Shown here piece after piece: positions 60,475 to 64,000 of a stretch of 64,000 bases of DNA. Source of the DNA: Pseudomonas sp. GM21. Its GTDB lineage: Bacteria; Pseudomonadota; Gammaproteobacteria; Pseudomonadales; Pseudomonadaceae. The first letter of the stretch is position 1, and the number at the start of each line of letters is the position of its first letter. The position numbers and the translations under genes are program-made. The stretch is taken from NCBI RefSeq assembly GCF_000282215.1, contig NZ_AKJS01000010.1:1-64000 (forward strand), read 5' to 3'. The notes under the pieces were generated by a model. That model worked only from the letters and a program-made list of their open reading frames with translations, ran no database searches and was not told where the DNA came from.

Positions 60475-60490
60475 CTGTTATTTATGACAG
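60475..60490 (+). promoter_or_regulatory. CTGT-N8-ACAG dyad upstream of orphan gene
   Basis: CTGTTATTTATGACAG, 75 bp upstream of the ATG at 60565. It is followed by TAGC, as is the dyad at 15478 (GACAGTAGC in both). Confidence 0.5.
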
Positions 60491-60564
60491 TAGCAGGGCA
60501 GTTGCAATGAATAGCACAAATGGCGCGTAACGCATGTCCCCAATCCAATAAAGGATCGCTCATC

Positions 60565-60897
60565 ATGACAACTCACTTCAAAACTCTAGCTGCTCCCATC
60601 CTGGAAAATCGCGAAGGTCAGGCTCTCCCTGACAATAAGATTTCCGTGAGTAAAAACAGCGCCGGTGTGGTGATCAACGTCGACACAACCTCATTCGCCC
60701 AAGGCACAGAACTTACTGCCCATTTCAGCGTGATTACCGGGGTGGTTTGGAGTGAGTTAAAACTGGTCGAGGGCTCAGAACTCAAGTTCATCCTCGATAA
60801 CGCGAACTTCAAGCTACATGCCGGCAAAACGGCAACGATCAATTATTCAATTGAACGCAACGACTCTGAGGTGGTTGTCGCACCGATTGTAGAGTAA
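60565..60897 (+). CDS. hypothetical protein, orphan
   Basis: A 110-residue protein with no family I recognise. Alternating hydrophobic strands (KISVSKNSAGVVINVD, TELTAHFSVITGVVW, ELKFILDNANFKL, TATINYSIERND, EVVVAPIVE) suggest an immunoglobulin-like beta-sandwich. No signal peptide or membrane segment. AAGGATC lies upstream of the ATG. It converges on the intact GntR gene (70-bp gap). Its predicted all-beta nature and upstream dyad resemble those of the orphan at 15587, although I see no direct sequence similarity. Confidence 0.6.
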   Translation: MTTHFKTLAAPILENREGQALPDNKISVSKNSAGVVINVDTTSFAQGTELTAHFSVITGVVWSELKLVEGSELKFILDNANFKLHAGKTATINYSIERNDSEVVVAPIVE

Positions 60898-60966
60898 CCC
60901 GTCAACTTGAGCTGAGCGCCTTTGCGTTGCGGCAAAAGGCGTCGACCTAGTCCACTCTCCAAGTAT

Positions 60967-61716
60967 TTACCCCCGCTGCGCCTCAGCCTCTTCATGCGCA
61001 TGACGCAGCCGCTCACGGCTATTGGTCAGGTGCAAGCGCATCGCAGCACGCGCCGCATCGGAATCCTGGCGGGCGATGGCGTCGTAAATCTCTTCGTGTT
61101 CACGGCTCAGGCGATTCATGTAGTGCTGCTGGTCGTCATGAGCCAGGCGGGCGGAATTCAGCCGTGTGCGCGGAATGATGCTGGTGCCCAGGTGGGTCAT
61201 GATATCGGTGAAGTAGCGGTTACCGGTCGCCAGCGCGATTTGCAGGTGGAACTGGAAGTCCGAGGCGACCGCATCGCTGGCGTGGGAAGCGCTTTCGTTG
61301 AGGGCGTCCAGGGCGGCACGCATCAATGCCAGCTGCTCGGAGCTGCGGCGTTGCGCAGCGAGGCCGGCGGATTCCACTTCGAGACTGATGCGCAATTCCA
61401 GAATCGCCAACACGTCACGCAGGGTGACCACCGTTGCCGGATCGATACGAAAACCGCTCGGGCTCGGGGTATCGAGCACGAAGGTGCCGATGCCATGGCG
61501 GGTTTCAACCTGCCCGGCAGCCTGCAAACGTGAAATTGCTTCGCGCACCACGGTGCGGCTGACGCCATGGGCATCCATGATCGCCGACTCGGTGGGCAAC
61601 TTGTCGCCGCGCTTGAGGTGACCGTCGCGGATCTGCTCGGACAGTACCGTCACCAATTCCTGTGCGAGGCTGCGGCGCTTGCGAGGGAGGCGTGGTACGT
61701 CGATCGGGTTTTCCAT
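60967..61716 (-). CDS. GntR/FadR-family transcriptional regulator, likely of galactarate/glucarate catabolism
   Basis: A 249-residue regulator with an N-terminal winged helix (about 15-80, KLPTESAIMDAHGVSRTVVR, EAISRLQAAGQVETRHGIGT) and a C-terminal FCD ligand domain (about 105-230, LRDVLAILELRISLEVE, HLQIALATGNRYF). FadR-type regulators with this architecture control sugar-acid genes, and it is 3 kb from kdgD. A GTTGTACGAT motif is found both upstream of it and upstream of kdgD, which fits shared control and autoregulation. Start 61716 is preferred, 61725 possible. Its 3' end is duplicated at 60245-60452. Confidence 0.88.
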   Translation of the reverse strand: MENPIDVPRLPRKRRSLAQELVTVLSEQIRDGHLKRGDKLPTESAIMDAHGVSRTVVREAISRLQAAGQVETRHGIGTFVLDTPSPSGFRIDPATVVTLRDVLAILELRISLEVESAGLAAQRRSSEQLALMRAALDALNESASHASDAVASDFQFHLQIALATGNRYFTDIMTHLGTSIIPRTRLNSARLAHDDQQHYMNRLSREHEEIYDAIARQDSDAARAAMRLHLTNSRERLRHAHEEAEAQRG

Positions 61717-61768
61717 GGTGAACATCTGTCTCGAAGATTCGGCTGAAACCACATCATAGCTCAACACG

Positions 61769-61778
61769 GTTGTACGAT
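61769..61778. promoter_or_regulatory. candidate GntR/FadR operator upstream of its own gene
   Basis: GTTGTACGAT, about 50 bp upstream of the regulator start, identical to the site upstream of kdgD (58091-58100, opposite orientation). Confidence 0.4.
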
Positions 61779-61788
61779 CACCGTCGAC

Positions 61789-61885
61789 CTTGTGGGAGCA
61801 GGCTTGCTCGCGAAGGCGGTGTGTCAGACACCTCAATATTGAATGTCAGACCGCTTTCGCGAGCAAGCCCGCTCCCACAAGGGTA
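61789..61885. repeat. REP doublet
   Basis: Inverted pair: TTGTGGGAGCAGGCTTGCTC at 61791 and TTCGCGAGCAAGCCCGCTCC from 61857, between the GntR regulator's upstream region and the end of the ABC transporter gene. Confidence 0.9.
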
Positions 61886-61894
61886 ATGCGGTGT

Positions 61895-63622
61895 TCAGGC
61901 GGTCACGGTCTGATCCACCAAATGGCCGTTCTCGATACGAACATGCCGAGGGTGAAAACGTTTCAAGCTACTACGGTGCCCGACGCTGACAATGCTCAAG
62001 CCTGGTATTTCATCGATCAACGCCTGATACAGCGTCGCCTCATCCTCCTCATCCATCGCCGAGGTCGCTTCGTCCATATACAGCCATTGCGGTGCATACA
62101 GCAGCGCACGGGCAAACGCCAAACGTTGCTGCTCACCTGGCGAGAGCATGCGCTGCCAGTGGTTCGCTTCATCCAGACGCGACACCAGGTGTGGCAAACG
62201 GCAGGTTTCCAGCACGTGAACGTAACGTTCCTGCGGGTAGGTATCGCCAGCCTGTGGATAACTCAGCGCCTCACGCAGGCTGCCAATCGGCAAGTACGGC
62301 TTTTGCGGCAGGAACAGGTATCGCGCCGACGGCAGTCGAATACTGCCATGACCCGCCGGCCACAGATGCCCCATCGCACGCAACAAGGTCGACTTGCCGC
62401 TGCCGGAACGACCGCTGAGCATGACACGTTCGCCCTCCTCCACCGTCATGTCGGCGTTGGTCAGCAGGTGACGGCCGTCCGCCAGATCCAGGCCGAGGTT
62501 GTGGATCTTCAGTTCATTACCCTGATTCTGTACGTCGATGGCCGGCTGGCGCTCTTCGTTGTCAGTCATGGCCTGACGGAAACTGAGCAGACGATCACAG
62601 GTGGCGCGCCAAGAAGCGAGACTCTGGTACGCGCTGATAAACCAGCTGAAGCTTTCCTGCACATTGCCGAATGCCGAGCTGATTTGCATCAGCTCACCGA
62701 GCTCGATCTTTCCGGAAAGGTAACGCGGCGCAGCGACGATAAACGGGAAGATGATGGCCGCCTGACTGTAACCGGCGGTGAAAAATGTCAGGCGCTTGGA
62801 CACTTTCATGATGTCCCAGAAGTTGTGCCAGACCATCCCGAAACGGCTGCTCAAGCGACGATTTTCGTTCGGTTCGCCGTTGTACAACGCGATGCTTTCA
62901 GCATTCTCACGAATCCGCACCATGGAGAAACGCAGATCGGCTTCGAAGCGTTGTTGTTGGTTGTTCAGTCCGATCAAGCGACGGCCGATCAAATGTGTCA
63001 GCCAGCTACCTACCACCGCGTAAACCAGTACGCACCAGACCATGTAGCCGGGAATAGTGATACCGAAGACTTCAATACTGCCCGACACGCCCCACAGAAT
63101 GATCGAGAACGACACCAGGCTGACGATATTGCGCAGCAAACCAATGCCCAGTTCCAGGGTGTTAGATGTGAAGTTGTTGAGGTCTTCGGAAATCCGCTGG
63201 TCCGGGTTATCGGTGTAACCGCCCTGCTCCAGCTGGTAGTAGTTTTTGTTGCCGAGCCACCGGGTAAAGTGTTTCTCGGTCAGCCAGGCTCGCCAGCGGA
63301 TGGTCAGCATCTGCGTCAGATAAAGCCGGTATACCGCACCGACAATCGCCACCGCCGCAATCGCGCAGAAATACAGAATCAGCTGCCAGAACGCTGCCTC
63401 ATCCTTATTTTGCAAGGCGTTGTAAAAATCCTTGTACCAGGTGTTGAACCACACCGAGATGCCCACGCTGATCAGCGACAGCGCAATCACCGCGATCAAC
63501 AGCGTCCAGGCCTTGACCTTCTCTTCACTGTGCCAATAGGGAGTGATGATCGCCCAGACTCTGCGGAAAAACTGCCCGTGCACGGCATCGTTGACCGCAG
63601 AATATTCAGCGTTCTGATTCAT
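61895..63622 (-). CDS. ABC transporter with fused permease and ATPase, YddA/SbmA-like
   Basis: A 575-residue half-transporter with the SbmA/BacA-type membrane domain (about 1-330, six predicted helices; motifs FNTWYKDFYNALQNKD, RWRAWLTEKHFTRWLGNKNYY, DNPDQRISEDLNNFT) fused to an ABC ATPase domain (Walker [10 protein letters not shown], signature LSPGEQQRLAFARAL, Walker B WLYMDEATSAMD). Family relatives include E. coli YddA, peroxisomal ABCD proteins and vitamin B12 importer BacA of mycobacteria. Substrate cannot be inferred. It starts at ATG 63622. Downstream of it on the same strand lie only a REP doublet and then the GntR gene. Confidence 0.9.
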   Translation of the reverse strand: MNQNAEYSAVNDAVHGQFFRRVWAIITPYWHSEEKVKAWTLLIAVIALSLISVGISVWFNTWYKDFYNALQNKDEAAFWQLILYFCAIAAVAIVGAVYRLYLTQMLTIRWRAWLTEKHFTRWLGNKNYYQLEQGGYTDNPDQRISEDLNNFTSNTLELGIGLLRNIVSLVSFSIILWGVSGSIEVFGITIPGYMVWCVLVYAVVGSWLTHLIGRRLIGLNNQQQRFEADLRFSMVRIRENAESIALYNGEPNENRRLSSRFGMVWHNFWDIMKVSKRLTFFTAGYSQAAIIFPFIVAAPRYLSGKIELGELMQISSAFGNVQESFSWFISAYQSLASWRATCDRLLSFRQAMTDNEERQPAIDVQNQGNELKIHNLGLDLADGRHLLTNADMTVEEGERVMLSGRSGSGKSTLLRAMGHLWPAGHGSIRLPSARYLFLPQKPYLPIGSLREALSYPQAGDTYPQERYVHVLETCRLPHLVSRLDEANHWQRMLSPGEQQRLAFARALLYAPQWLYMDEATSAMDEEDEATLYQALIDEIPGLSIVSVGHRSSLKRFHPRHVRIENGHLVDQTVTA

Positions 63623-63650
63623 GGATAAGGCTCGATAGGGAAAAGAACAC

Positions 63651-63682
63651 ACACGAACCGATCATAGTTGATCGGTTCGTGT
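63651..63682 (-). terminator. hairpin after the response regulator gene
   Basis: Perfect 14-bp arms ACACGAACCGATCA and TGATCGGTTCGTGT around TAGT, 37 bp past the regulator stop codon on the minus strand. No strong T run, so terminator function is likely but not certain; it lies in the leader of the ABC transporter gene. Confidence 0.55.
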
Positions 63683-63718
63683 TATCGCGAGGGCTGGCGA
63701 TGATCGTTCAGCGTCCGT

Positions 63719-64000
63719 TCAGCGGCGGACCGGACGTTTCTGCAGTTTGCGCTGCAGGGTTCGGCGGTGCATGCCCAGGGCGCGGGCCGTGGCCGAGATG
63801 TTGCCTTCGTGCTCGGTCAGCACGCGCTGGATGTGTTCCCACTGCAAACGGTCCACCGACATCGGGTTTTCCGGCACCAGGGTATCGAGGTCGGCGTGCT
63901 CGGACAGCAGCGCCGCCAGCACGTCGTCGGCGTCGGCCGGTTTGCACAGGTAATTGCAGGCGCCGCGCTTGATCGCTTCGACAGCGGTGGCAATGCTCGA
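63719..64000 (-). CDS. roxR: RoxR/RegA-type response regulator, C-terminal part
   Basis: The last 93 residues of a redox response regulator are inside the window; the rest lies beyond the edge. The end of the receiver domain (IKRGACNYLCKPADADDVL, with the Lys of the KP motif) is followed by a linker and a Fis-type helix-turn-helix (HEGNISATARALGMHRRTLQ, RKLQKRPVRR). This short layout matches the PrrA/RegA/ActR/RoxR family, in which RoxR of Pseudomonas controls respiratory oxidase genes. The sensor RoxS would be expected next to it outside the window. Confidence 0.88.
   Translation of the reverse strand, partial: SSIATAVEAIKRGACNYLCKPADADDVLAALLSEHADLDTLVPENPMSVDRLQWEHIQRVLTEHEGNISATARALGMHRRTLQRKLQKRPVRR

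Noticed and set aside
61790-63628. 612-codon plus-strand open frame opposite the ABC transporter gene
   Set aside because: The minus strand encodes an ABC transporter with all its motifs. The antisense frame is Gln/Arg/Thr-rich and starts inside a REP element.

Overview
This window is chromosomal DNA of a fluorescent Pseudomonas, most likely P. fluorescens group. The evidence is high GC, typical Pseudomonas proteins (AlgW, fused CysNC, NPr/PtsN/RapZ behind RpoN, RoxR-type regulator), gene order that largely follows P. aeruginosa as I remember it, and many copies of the Pseudomonas REP sequence (TCGCGAGCAGGCTCGCTCCCACA type). I see no rRNA, tRNA, CRISPR array, intact prophage or complete insertion sequence.

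Layout. (1) 0-9.3 kb: thioredoxin reductase, CysZ, a glycosyltransferase, an Old Yellow Enzyme family oxidoreductase, glutathione peroxidase, SlyD, a DUF3565 protein, phosphotransacetylase and a PlsC-like acyltransferase. (2) 9.3-15 kb: sulfate activation (CysNC, CysD) split by a small four-helix-bundle gene, then a Nif3-like protein and the AlgW protease. (3) 15-16 kb: an accessory pocket with a decayed TonB-receptor fragment and an AT-rich orphan gene. (4) 16-24 kb: hisC-hisD-hisG, murA, ibaG and mlaBCDEF (phospholipid transport), all on the minus strand. (5) 24.3-31.4 kb: kdsD-kdsC-lptC-lptA-lptB-rpoN-hpf-ptsN-rapZ-ptsO on the plus strand: Kdo synthesis, LPS export, sigma-54 and the nitrogen PTS. 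(6) 31.4-32.2 kb: a ZIP transporter cut by a remnant IS21-family end. (7) 32-51 kb: pmbA/tldD, darP, a nitrilase-family hydrolase, yhdP, rng, maf, mreBCD, gatCAB, an RlpA-like lipoprotein, a cation antiporter and a carboxymuconolactone decarboxylase-family protein. (8) 51-62 kb: an AEC permease, then a galactarate/glucarate catabolic cluster (garD, MFS transporter, ketoglutarate-semialdehyde dehydrogenase, kdgD). Its likely GntR/FadR-type regulator (60.97-61.7 kb) is separated from it by an accessory pocket. (9) 62-64 kb: a YddA-like ABC transporter and the 3' end of a RoxR/RegA-type response regulator.

The most unusual part is the accessory pocket at 58.2-60.9 kb. It holds a phospholipase C/P1-nuclease-fold gene with a 63-codon partner behind a strong promoter overlapped by a perfect 20-bp palindrome that fits a LexA box, two small orphan genes, and a partial frameshifted second copy of the 3' end of the GntR gene. 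Each orphan gene, and the orphan gene at 15.6 kb, has a CTGT-N8-ACAG dyad 60-95 bp upstream of its start. This suggests a dispersed, co-regulated set of lineage-specific genes. The regulator could be LexA or a LuxR-type protein; the sequence alone does not decide.
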